A stretch of DNA of 41,769 bases. Origin: an uncultured Treponema sp. GTDB lineage: Bacteria; Spirochaetota; Spirochaetia; Treponematales; Treponemataceae. A model generated the notes under the pieces. The model saw only the letters and a program-made list of their open reading frames with translations, was not told where the DNA came from and searched no databases. Below, one piece after another: positions 31,369 to 39,363 of the stretch. The stretch's first letter is position 1; every line of letters begins with the position of its first letter. The stretch covers positions 1-41,769 of the forward strand of contig CAMVSS010000004.1 of NCBI GenBank assembly GCA_947170195.1, given 5' to 3'. The translations under genes were made by a program, and so were the position numbers.

Positions 31369-31440
31369 TAGTCCAAGTCCGATTTGCAATGACAGAAAAA
31401 TCTAATAGGTACCTCGAAAAACATCAGTTTTTAGAATTGC

Positions 31441-32274
31441 CTAATATCGGTACTGGGCGTTTGCATCGTCCGAAAGAATTTCGCGGATTTTCTGGGTCAT
31501 TCTTTTTGCAGCTATAGCTTCCGGCAAATCTTTGAATTCTTCCGGCAGAACGGGATCTTTTATCTGAAGGTCAAACACATATCTCCCTTTTGTCGCAAAT
31601 TCCAGGACTTTGTCGCCTTTTCGCAATCCTTTTTTGCAATTTCCGCCGATATAGACCGGAATTATCGGACAGCCGGTCGCAAGAGCAACTCTGGCAGCTC
31701 CTTTTTTGTAGCGGTTCTGACCATAAAGCGTGCTTCGAGTTCCCTCAGGGAACATTACGATTGTATTTCCTCTGGCGAGATCCTCTTTTGCCCGCTCAAG
31801 GAGGACTTCGTAAGGCAGGGAATTCGGCATGTACAGCTCATTTATGACCGCATGCATGATGTTTTTCTTTGAGAGGGCTGCCTTGGCGATTATCGACGTG
31901 TGCGGAAATCTTGATATCATCACCGGTGAATCAAGATAAGCCGGATGGTTTGCGACTATAATCGCCGATTTCAGATTTTTCAGATAATTCTTTTTATTAA
32001 CCTTGATTTTTGATACACCCAGCACGTACAGGATTCCCATAAATCCATTGAAGAGCACATAGACCAAATATCGTGTGTGGTATCTGAACTCTTTTTTGTC
32101 ATGGTAAAGAAGCTTAAAAATCGGGAAGCAGACTATCGTAAGCAGGATTGTTCCGATTCCGAACAAGAGAAGAGCAATCAATTTTCCGATTATGTGCAGC
32201 ACGTACATCGGATAGTTGCTGATTTTTTCGTCCGGATAGGTCGGTTTTAAAGTTTCTTCGGGATTGTTTTCCAT
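31441..32274 (-). CDS. PlsC-like 1-acyl-glycerol-3-phosphate type acyltransferase (ApeD-like)
   Basis: A 277-residue membrane-associated enzyme: two hydrophobic segments near 24-58, the HX4D catalytic motif NHPAYLD (about 109-115), and the acceptor motif FPEGTRS (about 174-180), followed by PIIPVYIGG. Such enzymes move an acyl group from ACP or CoA to a lysophospholipid or similar acceptor. In aryl polyene loci one of these sits before the two ACP genes, as here. The start codon overlaps the stop of the ketosynthase-like gene (TAATG), showing tight coupling. General phospholipid synthesis is the alternative role, but the context argues for a cluster-specific enzyme. Confidence 0.9.
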   Translation of the reverse strand: MENNPEETLKPTYPDEKISNYPMYVLHIIGKLIALLLFGIGTILLTIVCFPIFKLLYHDKKEFRYHTRYLVYVLFNGFMGILYVLGVSKIKVNKKNYLKNLKSAIIVANHPAYLDSPVMISRFPHTSIIAKAALSKKNIMHAVINELYMPNSLPYEVLLERAKEDLARGNTIVMFPEGTRSTLYGQNRYKKGAARVALATGCPIIPVYIGGNCKKGLRKGDKVLEFATKGRYVFDLQIKDPVLPEEFKDLPEAIAAKRMTQKIREILSDDANAQYRY

Positions 32275-32900
32275 TAAGCAGTCCTTCTAATAATTTTCTG
32301 CAGAAAGGAGAGGAATTTCTGCGGAGATGCAAAGATTTCATTTTTTGGATTCAGCTCGACTTCCGTGGAACCGGAGTCAGGCTCCGAGGAAAGCACGCAG
32401 GCGAAAGCGAGCGGAGTTTCGTCCGTGTAGCCATCGCAAGACTTGTATTCCTCAGGGATTTTTTCGTCGGCGTAGGCAAAAATCACTTTTTTTTCTGAGC
32501 CGGACATGACGGAGCTTGCGGCTGAGACAAAAGCGGAATAAAAATCATTTTGTCCGGGATAGATTGCCGTGTAACCGGATTTCATTCCAAGGGCGATTGT
32601 CGTGGCTGCAGGCGGCGTGTTGAACACCGAAAGCGAGAAAGGAGCCGGCATAACATCCGCATCCTCCACCAGCCCCTTGTTTATTTTGAGCTGGCGCGCA
32701 ATTTCGCCCCGAAACGATGCGAAAACGAGCTTGAGATTTTTTACGTCGTCGCCAAGGCTGTGCACTGACTCGATGGTCATGCGCGTAATCTGCGAAAGGC
32801 GGCGACGGAACAGAGCGTCCACATACTCAAGCTTGGGCTGCTCCGCCGGATTTTCCTGAGAAGGCTGATATGATGCAAGTTTTGTTACGTATACTTTCAT
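32274..32900 (-). CDS. Half-size ketosynthase-like protein (chain-length-factor type, ApeC-like)
   Basis: A 208-residue protein that corresponds only to the N-terminal half of the thiolase fold (ketoacyl-synt_2 type). Recognisable pieces are ASFRGEIARQL near 62-72, the run PAPFSLSVFNTPPAATTIAL near 85-104 and AFACVLSSEP near 168-177. The catalytic Cys and the C-terminal half with the two His residues are absent, so it cannot condense by itself. In aryl polyene systems a protein of this type pairs with a full ketosynthase and sets chain length. A full ketosynthase partner is not in this window. It has a weak ribosome-binding site and is separated from the methyltransferase by 79 bases containing a hairpin. 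Confidence 0.72.
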   Translation of the reverse strand: MKVYVTKLASYQPSQENPAEQPKLEYVDALFRRRLSQITRMTIESVHSLGDDVKNLKLVFASFRGEIARQLKINKGLVEDADVMPAPFSLSVFNTPPAATTIALGMKSGYTAIYPGQNDFYSAFVSAASSVMSGSEKKVIFAYADEKIPEEYKSCDGYTDETPLAFACVLSSEPDSGSTEVELNPKNEIFASPQKFLSFLQKIIRRTA

Positions 32901-32925
32901 GTTTTTATAATTTTCTCACAGGGAA

Positions 32926-32955
32926 CACAGAGATTTATAAAACAAATTCTCTGTG
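32926..32955 (-). other. Intergenic hairpin between methyltransferase and ketosynthase-like gene
   Basis: CACAGAGA and TCTCTGTG form a perfect eight-pair stem around a 14-base A/T loop, and an outer CTCACAG / CTGTGAG pairing is also possible. No T run follows, so transcription probably continues; it may tune the ratio of the two products. Confidence 0.35.
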
Positions 32956-32979
32956 AGCTCCAAAACTCTGCGAGGGATT

Positions 32980-34101
32980 TTATTTCTTCCTAAAATTGAG
33001 TATCGAATAGAAATTGCTGCCGAGGTTGTGATGCGCGGTAACCAGTTTGAAACCCGCTTTTTCGATCGCTTCGACCAGCTCGCCGTAACGGTACATCTTG
33101 CTGTTTCCGTTCGCGATGCACGTAAAGTAAAGGCTCGTAGCTTGCAGGGCGTAGCTTTCCCCCTCGAATTTCTGCATGTCCCAGAGCGGTTCCATTACGA
33201 AGATGTCGCAGTTTTCGTCAACTGAGTTGTAGATTTTCGTAAGGATTTTCGTAATCTGATGCAGGCTGAAACAGTCAAGGAACTGGCTCATCCATACGGC
33301 GTTTGCTCCCGCAGGAAGTTTTGTCTCCACATCGAGGACGTTTCCGCTCACAAAGCTGACGCGTCCCTCAAATCCTGCGTCCTTTACGTTTTTTTCTGCA
33401 ACGGCAGTCTGTCCAGGCAGGTCGATGATCGTGACATGAACATCCGGGTCGTATTTACAAGAAGTGATAGCCCATTTTGCGGTGTTTCCGCCGATATCGA
33501 AAAGATTTTTCGGCTTGTTCTTGTAAACGATTGGAAGAGCTTCCGGGAAGGCGACATCCGAGTAGAAATGGTCGAATTCAAACCATGATTTTTTCTCTCG
33601 GTCAGGAAGCGTCGAAAGAGCCTCGTAAACGGTTGTCCACTGGTCTCCAAAAACTTTCAGACCTTCCGGTTTTCCATTTTTGATCGAATCAATGAGATTG
33701 AACGCGCCTTTATAGCAGATATCGTTCGTAAAATTGAAATTTACGCGGGTGCAATCATCCTCAAGCAAAAACCAGCCGATTTTTCCGAGCACGAGCTTGC
33801 CAAGGCCGGAAAGACCGTCAGCTTCCTCATCGGAAGTGGAATTGATTTTGATTACGCCCATGCCGAGCGCCATTTCCGCAAGAACGCCGACGCCATATTC
33901 TGATATGCCGGAATCAGCGGAAAGTTCTTTTATAGTAATGCCATCATCTCCGGCATCTGAAATCTTCTTTAAGAGACCAAGCTCAATAACCGCGCGGATT
34001 GCCTGAAAAGTCATAGGCGAAAATGCAATTTTCTGTGCCTCGATTTTTGCATCAAAAGCACGAATTCTGTCTTCGTAGTACGATTTGTTTTCCATTTTCA
34101 T
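32980..34101 (-). CDS. SAM-dependent O-methyltransferase, first gene of the aryl-polyene-like cluster
   Basis: A 373-residue enzyme with the architecture of small-molecule O-methyltransferases: an N-terminal helical dimerisation domain of winged-helix type (FQAIRAVIELGLLKKI, then IKELSADSGISEYGVGVLAEMALGMG), and a C-terminal Rossmann domain with SAM-binding LFDIGGNTAKWA (about 199-210), VTIIDLPGQ (acidic end of strand 2) and VSGNVLD. Methyltransferases of this kind modify the aryl ring of aryl polyenes, and the gene stands first in the locus in the same orientation as the rest. The promoter leaves seven bases before the ATG at 34101, and there is no Shine-Dalgarno sequence, so the mRNA may be leaderless; an alternative ATG lies two codons later. 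It is divergent from pyrB with only 57 bases between. Confidence 0.87.
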   Translation of the reverse strand: MKMENKSYYEDRIRAFDAKIEAQKIAFSPMTFQAIRAVIELGLLKKISDAGDDGITIKELSADSGISEYGVGVLAEMALGMGVIKINSTSDEEADGLSGLGKLVLGKIGWFLLEDDCTRVNFNFTNDICYKGAFNLIDSIKNGKPEGLKVFGDQWTTVYEALSTLPDREKKSWFEFDHFYSDVAFPEALPIVYKNKPKNLFDIGGNTAKWAITSCKYDPDVHVTIIDLPGQTAVAEKNVKDAGFEGRVSFVSGNVLDVETKLPAGANAVWMSQFLDCFSLHQITKILTKIYNSVDENCDIFVMEPLWDMQKFEGESYALQATSLYFTCIANGNSKMYRYGELVEAIEKAGFKLVTAHHNLGSNFYSILNFRKK

Positions 34102-34108
34102 ATTAAAA

Positions 34109-34137
34109 AGTATAGAAGAATAAAGACTAAAAGTCCA
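34109..34137 (-). promoter_or_regulatory. Promoter of the aryl-polyene-like operon, leaderless type
   Basis: TGGACT, 17 bases, TATACT on the minus strand, then TTTTAAT and the ATG at 34101. The predicted transcription start coincides with the start codon. Confidence 0.55.
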
Positions 34138-34141
34138 TGTT

Positions 34142-34152
34142 TGTGATAAACT
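34142..34152 (+). promoter_or_regulatory. Possible extended -10 of the pyrB promoter
   Basis: TGTGATAAACT lies six bases before the pyrB ATG. It fits an extended -10 (TGT then GATAAA, or TAAACT), but no good -35 is present, so support is weak. With no Shine-Dalgarno sequence before pyrB it fits the leaderless pattern of its divergent neighbour. Confidence 0.35.
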
Positions 34153-34158
34153 GAAAAT

Positions 34159-35079
34159 ATGTTAAATGGTCGTCATCTTATAAAACCAAATGATTTGTCA
34201 GTATCAGAAATTGATGAAATCTGTTCATTGGCAGAGCAAATTATTGTTGATCCTTCTTCTTTTAATGATGTGTGTCGCGGGAAAATTCTTGCGACACTTT
34301 TTTTTGAGCCAAGCACAAGAACGAGGCTCTCTTTTGAAGCTGCGATGCTTCATTTGGGCGGTGCAGTCGAGGGATTTTCCGACGCGGCGAATTCTTCGAC
34401 TGCAAAGGGCGAGTCTCTTGCCGATACGATCCGCACGGTTTCCTCTTACGTTGACGTAATAGCGATGCGAAACCCAAAGGAAGGTGCCGCGCTCCTCGCA
34501 AGCCAGTATTCTTCGTGCCCGATCATCAATGCTGGAGACGGAGGTCACTTTCACCCGACGCAGACGCTCACGGATTTGCTGACCATCCGCGCATTAAAAG
34601 GCGGTTTTGAAGGCCACACGATCGGTTTTTGCGGCGACTTGAAGTTCGGACGGACAGTCCACTCCCTCGCCGAAGCAATGAGCCGCTACCCTAAAAACCG
34701 CTACGTCTTCATCAGCCCGAACGAGCTGCAGGTTCCGGAATACGTAACGCAGGAATTGGACGAGGCAGGAATCGAATACACGACTGACGAGCGGCTCGAA
34801 AGCGTAATCGGTGACCTGGACATTCTCTACATGACCCGCGTCCAGAAAGAGCGATTCTTCAACGAGCAGGATTATCTCCGCCTGAAGGACAGCTACATCC
34901 TCGACAACCAGAAAATGACTCTCGCAAAAAAGAACATGATAGTACTTCACCCTCTTCCGCGCGTAAATGAAATCGCCCCGGAAGTTGACGACGACCCGCG
35001 CGCAGCGTATTTCAAACAGGTCAAATACGGAATGTATGTCCGAATGGCACTCATCGCAAAACTGACAGGAGTTTTATAA
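34159..35079 (+). CDS. pyrB: Aspartate carbamoyltransferase, catalytic subunit
   Basis: Condenses carbamoyl phosphate with aspartate, the committed step of pyrimidine synthesis. The 306-residue chain has the carbamoyl-phosphate loop [15 protein letters not shown] (about 50-64), the [11 protein letters not shown] motif near 135-145 and the aspartate-loop region MTRVQKERF near 229-237, followed by [10 protein letters not shown] near 266-275. Length and motifs match the E. coli class B enzyme with a separate regulatory chain. The stop codon overlaps the start of pyrI (TAATG), so the two subunits are co-translated. No attenuator or PyrR-type leader is visible, and there is almost no leader at all. 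Confidence 0.96.
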   Translation: MLNGRHLIKPNDLSVSEIDEICSLAEQIIVDPSSFNDVCRGKILATLFFEPSTRTRLSFEAAMLHLGGAVEGFSDAANSSTAKGESLADTIRTVSSYVDVIAMRNPKEGAALLASQYSSCPIINAGDGGHFHPTQTLTDLLTIRALKGGFEGHTIGFCGDLKFGRTVHSLAEAMSRYPKNRYVFISPNELQVPEYVTQELDEAGIEYTTDERLESVIGDLDILYMTRVQKERFFNEQDYLRLKDSYILDNQKMTLAKKNMIVLHPLPRVNEIAPEVDDDPRAAYFKQVKYGMYVRMALIAKLTGVL

Positions 35080-35513
35080 TGCTTAATGTAGATACTATCA
35101 AAAACGGTCTTGTAATCGACCACATAAAAGCCGGTTTGGGGCCTCAGATTTTTCACTATCTGGGATTGGACGTAGCAAATTTCAGCTGCGCCCTGATCAT
35201 GAATGTGGCATCAAAAAAATCTGGCAAAAAAGACATCATCAAGATCGACAACATCATAAACATCGACTATTCGGTGCTCGGCTTCATCGATCCGAACATT
35301 TCCATCAATGTCATAAAGGATGAGCAGATAGTCCGAAAAATCAACATGTCCCTTCCGGAACGCGTTGAGAACGTCATCCACTGCAAAAATCCGCGCTGCA
35401 TCACCATGACGGAACATTACGTTCCTCAAGTGTTCAAGCTCGTAAACAAAGAAAAATCTCAGTACCGATGCGAATACTGCGACGCGCTTTACACAGCAGG
35501 TTCGATCGACTAA
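35079..35513 (+). CDS. pyrI: Aspartate carbamoyltransferase, regulatory subunit
   Basis: The regulatory chain that binds nucleotide effectors and joins the catalytic trimers. Of 144 residues, the N-terminal part is the allosteric domain (NGLVIDHIKAGLG, DIIKIDNI) and the C-terminal part is the zinc domain with the four ligands in HCKNPRCI and YRCEYCDALY (C-x4-C and C-x2-C). Its presence means the enzyme should be the dodecameric allosteric form, controlled by end products. The start overlaps pyrB by one base. Confidence 0.96.
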   Translation: MLNVDTIKNGLVIDHIKAGLGPQIFHYLGLDVANFSCALIMNVASKKSGKKDIIKIDNIINIDYSVLGFIDPNISINVIKDEQIVRKINMSLPERVENVIHCKNPRCITMTEHYVPQVFKLVNKEKSQYRCEYCDALYTAGSID

Positions 35514-35547
35514 AAAACAAAAAATCAGCATAAGGAGAGGAGTTTCT

Positions 35548-36975
35548 ATGAAAACAATGGTTATTTACAATGCGGTTCTTGTTGACAGTAAGATAAGTCA
35601 TCCGGGCACTATTGTTGCGGTCAATGGAAAAATCCGGGCGGTTCTGCTCGGACACTGCAAGACAGCAAAGGAAGCCCTCAAGACAGCTTCTGCCGTTCTC
35701 TCGGAATCCGAATTGAATCAGAAGCCGGAATTTCTGGACGCAAACGGATTGACGCTCATGCCATCTTTCATAGACATGCACGCTCACTTCCGCTATCCGG
35801 GACAAACCGAAAAAGAAGATTTGGATTCGGGGCTTCGGGCAGCGGCGGCAGGCGGATTCGGAACTCTGGTTCTCATGCCGAACACAAAGCCGGTCATCTC
35901 GGACAAGGAAAGCGCAAAAAAAGTCATGGCAGAGGCAAACGAAAAACATCTTGCCCGCATTTTCCAGACGATAAGCATCACGAAAAATTTTGAGGGAAGC
36001 GACACGTCGGAGCTGGAAAAACTGACGGCGAAGGAATTTCCGGTTGTTTCTGAGGACGGACGCGACGTCGGCTCAGCATCGGTGATGCTCGACGGAATGG
36101 GAAAGGCTGGCGAACGAAACATAATCGTAAGCTGCCACTGTGAAGATTTGTCGCTCGCCGCGGATGCAAAACCTTACAGACAGCGCGCCCTCGATTTTAT
36201 GAAAAAATACAATATTCCCGCTGGCAAAGTAAACGCGAAAACTCCCGACGTTCCTAATTCGGTAAATTTCGAGATAGACGGAAACCTTACGACGGCAAAC
36301 AACCTTCTCGCCCTCGCCGAGGACACTGCAACCATGCGCAACATCGAGATAGCGAAACTCGCGGGCTGCCACGTGCACATATGCCACTGCTCGACAAAAA
36401 ACAGCATGGACGCCGTGCGCCGTGCAAAGGCCGCTATCAGGGCAAAAGAGACTCCGCAAAGCTTTGACTGCACCGTGGAAGTCACGCCGCACCACCTCGG
36501 GCTGGTCGGAACAGACGCACCGAACATCCGCGCGCTCGTAAATCCTCCGCTCCGCAGCGAGGATGACCGCCGCGCAATCATAGAAGCCCTCCGCGACGGA
36601 ACCGTGGACTGCATTGCGACCGACCACGCGCCGCACACACAGGAAGACAAAGCGGCGGGAAGCCCGGGATTCACAGGGCTGGAAACAGCCTTCGCCGTCT
36701 GCAACACCGTGCTCTGCAAAAAAGAAGATTTTTCTCTGAGCAAACTCTCCGAGCTGATGAGCGACAATCCTGCGAAACTTCTGAAAATCGAAAGCGGAAA
36801 ATTCGAAGAGAATTACGATGCCAATTTCGTTCTTGTAAATCCTGATGAGGAATGGACTGTAAAACCGGCGAAATTCTTCAGCAAGGGAAAATCGACTCCG
36901 CTTGAGGACAAAAAACTTATAGGCAAGGTTCATGCCACAATCTTCAACGGGGAAGTGGTCTATGGCAAATTCTAA
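35548..36975 (+). CDS. pyrC: Dihydroorotase (class I)
   Basis: Closes N-carbamoyl-aspartate to dihydroorotate, the third step of the pathway. The 475-residue chain shows the metal motif DMHAHFRYPGQTEKED near 73-88 (the usual HxH of cyclic amidohydrolases), LVLMPNTKPV near 112-121, VSEDGRDVG with the Asp that bridges the metals in class I enzymes, CHCED, HICHCST and the catalytic Asp in ATDHAPHTQED. Class I enzymes of this length are common in bacteria outside the gammaproteobacteria. AGGAGAGGAG precedes the ATG. It ends 14 bases inside the fbp gene, so the four genes pyrB, pyrI, pyrC and fbp form one operon. Confidence 0.94.
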   Translation: MKTMVIYNAVLVDSKISHPGTIVAVNGKIRAVLLGHCKTAKEALKTASAVLSESELNQKPEFLDANGLTLMPSFIDMHAHFRYPGQTEKEDLDSGLRAAAAGGFGTLVLMPNTKPVISDKESAKKVMAEANEKHLARIFQTISITKNFEGSDTSELEKLTAKEFPVVSEDGRDVGSASVMLDGMGKAGERNIIVSCHCEDLSLAADAKPYRQRALDFMKKYNIPAGKVNAKTPDVPNSVNFEIDGNLTTANNLLALAEDTATMRNIEIAKLAGCHVHICHCSTKNSMDAVRRAKAAIRAKETPQSFDCTVEVTPHHLGLVGTDAPNIRALVNPPLRSEDDRRAIIEALRDGTVDCIATDHAPHTQEDKAAGSPGFTGLETAFAVCNTVLCKKEDFSLSKLSELMSDNPAKLLKIESGKFEENYDANFVLVNPDEEWTVKPAKFFSKGKSTPLEDKKLIGKVHATIFNGEVVYGKF

Positions 36976-38887
36976 TTTTCTCAAGGTGCTCTCCCGGCAG
37001 TTTCCGACAGAGCGTTCCGTCATCACGGAAATCGTAAACTTGCAGGCAATTCTCGCGCTTCCAAAGGGAACGGAACACTTTCTGACCGACATCCACGGCG
37101 AATTCCAGCAGTTCAGCCATGTGCTAAGAAACGGATCCGGCTCAATCAGAACAAAAATCGAGGAAGTTTTCGGAAATACGGAGACTGCCAGCAACAAACG
37201 CGCGCTGGCGACCTTAATCTATTATCCGAAAGAAAAACTCGAAATCATAAGGCAGACAGAAAAAGACGAAGATCTGAACGACTGGTACACGGTTACACTC
37301 CACAAGCTGGTCGCGATGCTCCGCCGAGTCTCCTCAAAATACACGCGCTCAAAAATCCGCAAGGCAATGCCGGAAGATTTTGCGTATGTCATTGAGGAGC
37401 TGATAACCGAAAAAGAAGAAGTCAACGACAAGCAGGCGTACTACAACGAGATTTTGCAGACCGTCATCAGAATCGGGGCTGCAGAACCACTGATCGAAGC
37501 TCTCTGCAACATGATTCAGCGGCTCGTAATAGACCATCTTCACATCATCGGGGATATCTTTGACCGGGGACCTGCGCCACATCTTATTCTGGACACGCTC
37601 CTGAACTACCATTCCGTCGACATTCAGTGGGGAAACCACGACATCGTATGGATGGGAGCAGCCGCCGGAAGCAAAGTCTGCATCGCAAACGTCGTCAGAC
37701 TCTGTGCGCGCTATAACAATCTCGACGTGCTTGAGGAAGGCTACGGAATCAATCTGACTCCGCTCGTCACATTCTGCATGAAAAACTACGGCAAGATGGA
37801 CAGACAGGCGATTCACAAGGCGATTTCGATAATTCAGTTCAAGATAGAAGACCAACTCATACGCGAAAACCCGGAATTCGGAATGAACAATCGGCTAATC
37901 CTCGATAAAATCAATTTCGAGGACAAGACAGTCACGATTGACGGCAAAAAATGGAATCTGAACGTAAAAGATTTCTCAAAAGACATGCCTACAGTCGATC
38001 CGGAACACCCGTCGCAACTGACCGACGAAGAAACAGTCGTGATGAACAGACTCTGCTATTCTTTCACTCACTGCGAAAAACTTCAGAATCACGTAAAATT
38101 CCTCTACAAAAAGGGAAGCCTGTACAAAGTCTTCAACGGAAACCTTCTCTACCACGGCTGCATGCCGCTTGATTCGGAAGGCAAATTTCTCAAAGTAAAA
38201 GTCTTCGGAAAGGAATACAGCGGAAAAGCACTGTACGACGAACTTGAATTCTGGGCAAGGAAAGGCTATTTCTCAAAACAGGGAACAAAAGAAAAAGAAC
38301 GCGGCGAAAACGTCCTTTGGTATCTCTGGACAGGGCCAAAATCTCCGCTGTTCGGAAAAGACAAGATGGCGTGCTTTGAAAACATGTTCATCGACGATGC
38401 GGCGGCGAGCCACGAAGCGAAGAATCACTATTACGATGAAGTTGATGACGCAAAAGTCGTGGATGCAATTCTGACAGAATTTATGCTCAGCCCGGAAACT
38501 GCGCACATCATAAACGGACATGTGCCTCAGGAAGTCAAAAAAGGTGACTCGCCGATAAAATGTGGCGGAAAACTCCTGATTATTGACGGCGGATTTGCAG
38601 CGGCATATCACGAAAAGACAGGTATCGCGGGATACACGCTGGTCTGTAACTCTTACGGGCTGAGACTCGTCGTGCACGAAAAATTCACAAGCTGCGATCA
38701 GGTTATTGCGACCGACTCCGACATCGTAAGCGACACGATCCAGGTGGAAAAATTCCCAGCCCGCCACTACGTTGCCGACACAGACATGGGCATCGAGATA
38801 AAAGAACAGATTTCGGAACTTGAGGAGCTGCTAAAGGCGTACAGAAAGGGAACCCTGTTTTCCACGCAAACAAGAATGGATTTGTAA
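36962..38887 (+). CDS. fbp: Fructose-1,6-bisphosphatase, class III
   Basis: Hydrolyses fructose 1,6-bisphosphate to fructose 6-phosphate for gluconeogenesis. The 641-residue chain from the chosen start belongs to the long class III (FBPase_2) family with a calcineurin-like phosphoesterase core: TDIHGEFQQF (about 42-51), GDIFDRGPAP (about 195-204), WGNHDIVWMGA (about 217-227) and the later GHVPQEVKKG. The start is set at ATG 36962 (GGGGAAG upstream), ten codons inside the longer track ORF, which leaves a 14-base overlap with pyrC. Linking a gluconeogenic enzyme to pyrimidine genes is unusual, although the connection through ribose phosphate supply is only a guess. A short A-rich stretch follows; no clear terminator. 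Confidence 0.95.
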   Translation: MANSNFLKVLSRQFPTERSVITEIVNLQAILALPKGTEHFLTDIHGEFQQFSHVLRNGSGSIRTKIEEVFGNTETASNKRALATLIYYPKEKLEIIRQTEKDEDLNDWYTVTLHKLVAMLRRVSSKYTRSKIRKAMPEDFAYVIEELITEKEEVNDKQAYYNEILQTVIRIGAAEPLIEALCNMIQRLVIDHLHIIGDIFDRGPAPHLILDTLLNYHSVDIQWGNHDIVWMGAAAGSKVCIANVVRLCARYNNLDVLEEGYGINLTPLVTFCMKNYGKMDRQAIHKAISIIQFKIEDQLIRENPEFGMNNRLILDKINFEDKTVTIDGKKWNLNVKDFSKDMPTVDPEHPSQLTDEETVVMNRLCYSFTHCEKLQNHVKFLYKKGSLYKVFNGNLLYHGCMPLDSEGKFLKVKVFGKEYSGKALYDELEFWARKGYFSKQGTKEKERGENVLWYLWTGPKSPLFGKDKMACFENMFIDDAAASHEAKNHYYDEVDDAKVVDAILTEFMLSPETAHIINGHVPQEVKKGDSPIKCGGKLLIIDGGFAAAYHEKTGIAGYTLVCNSYGLRLVVHEKFTSCDQVIATDSDIVSDTIQVEKFPARHYVADTDMGIEIKEQISELEELLKAYRKGTLFSTQTRMDL

Positions 38888-38944
38888 CAAAAAAACTGCG
38901 GCAAATCTCAGGATTTTACATCCACAACATTTGACAATTTCTCA

Positions 38945-39187
38945 TTAAAAGATTTTTACACTGTTATAATACAAGTCATCAGGGCAGATATCCTGTCCAT
39001 CAGGCCACTCAATATTAAACCCGTTGGTTTTTACTGCAGAGAAATATGGTTTGTCATTAAGCTTTCCAAACCAAGAACCTTTTATATAAGGCTTTACGTC
39101 AAAAAATTTCTTTTCGCCGTTTTCAAACGTAAGAAAAAGTTTGTAATCATCTTGGGGAACTACTTTTATTACTGTCGGACGCAACAT
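38945..39187 (-). CDS. DUF2442 family protein
   Basis: An 80-residue protein that matches DUF2442 along its length: PTVIKVVPQDDYKLFLTFENG, VKPYIKGSWFGKLND and the C-terminal NGFNIEWPDGQDICPDDLY. The family is usually found directly after a DUF4160 gene in gene pairs that behave like small mobile accessory modules; the biochemical role is unknown. Here only the last codons of a DUF4160-like frame remain upstream (39198-39251), so this gene is an orphan half. AGGTG lies ten bases before the ATG. It is convergent with fbp. Confidence 0.85.
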   Translation of the reverse strand: MLRPTVIKVVPQDDYKLFLTFENGEKKFFDVKPYIKGSWFGKLNDKPYFSAVKTNGFNIEWPDGQDICPDDLYYNSVKIF

Positions 39188-39197
39188 TTCATTACAC

Positions 39198-39251
39198 CTA
39201 TTTTAAGGGTTCAATCTTAAAGAACTGTTCACCTTCAGGAGAAAATACAGA
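39198..39251 (-). pseudogene. 3' remnant of a DUF4160 partner gene
   Basis: Immediately upstream of DUF2442, the minus-strand frame ends SPEGEQFFKIEPLK and stop, which matches the usual C-terminus of DUF4160 proteins. An in-frame stop TAA lies directly before this fragment (39252-39254), and no upstream codons of the family are visible, so the gene is truncated. Recognition rests on about 15 residues plus gene order. Confidence 0.5.
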
Positions 39252-39363
39252 TTATAGCACGTTTTTTATATATGAGAAGCGGAAGCAGGAAAGCCAAGTG
39301 CGCCGTGGGGACAGAACCCGCCTACGCAGTATTTTTATGGTTATTGAAACAATTTTGATATTT

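Noticed and set aside
36073-37197. 374-residue minus-strand ORF
   Set aside because: It is antisense to pyrC and fbp, both of which have clear motifs. The long open frame reflects their codon use.
38931-38970. TTGACA and TATAAT after fbp as a plus-strand promoter
   Set aside because: The two hexamers are 28 bases apart, and only a convergent gene lies downstream.
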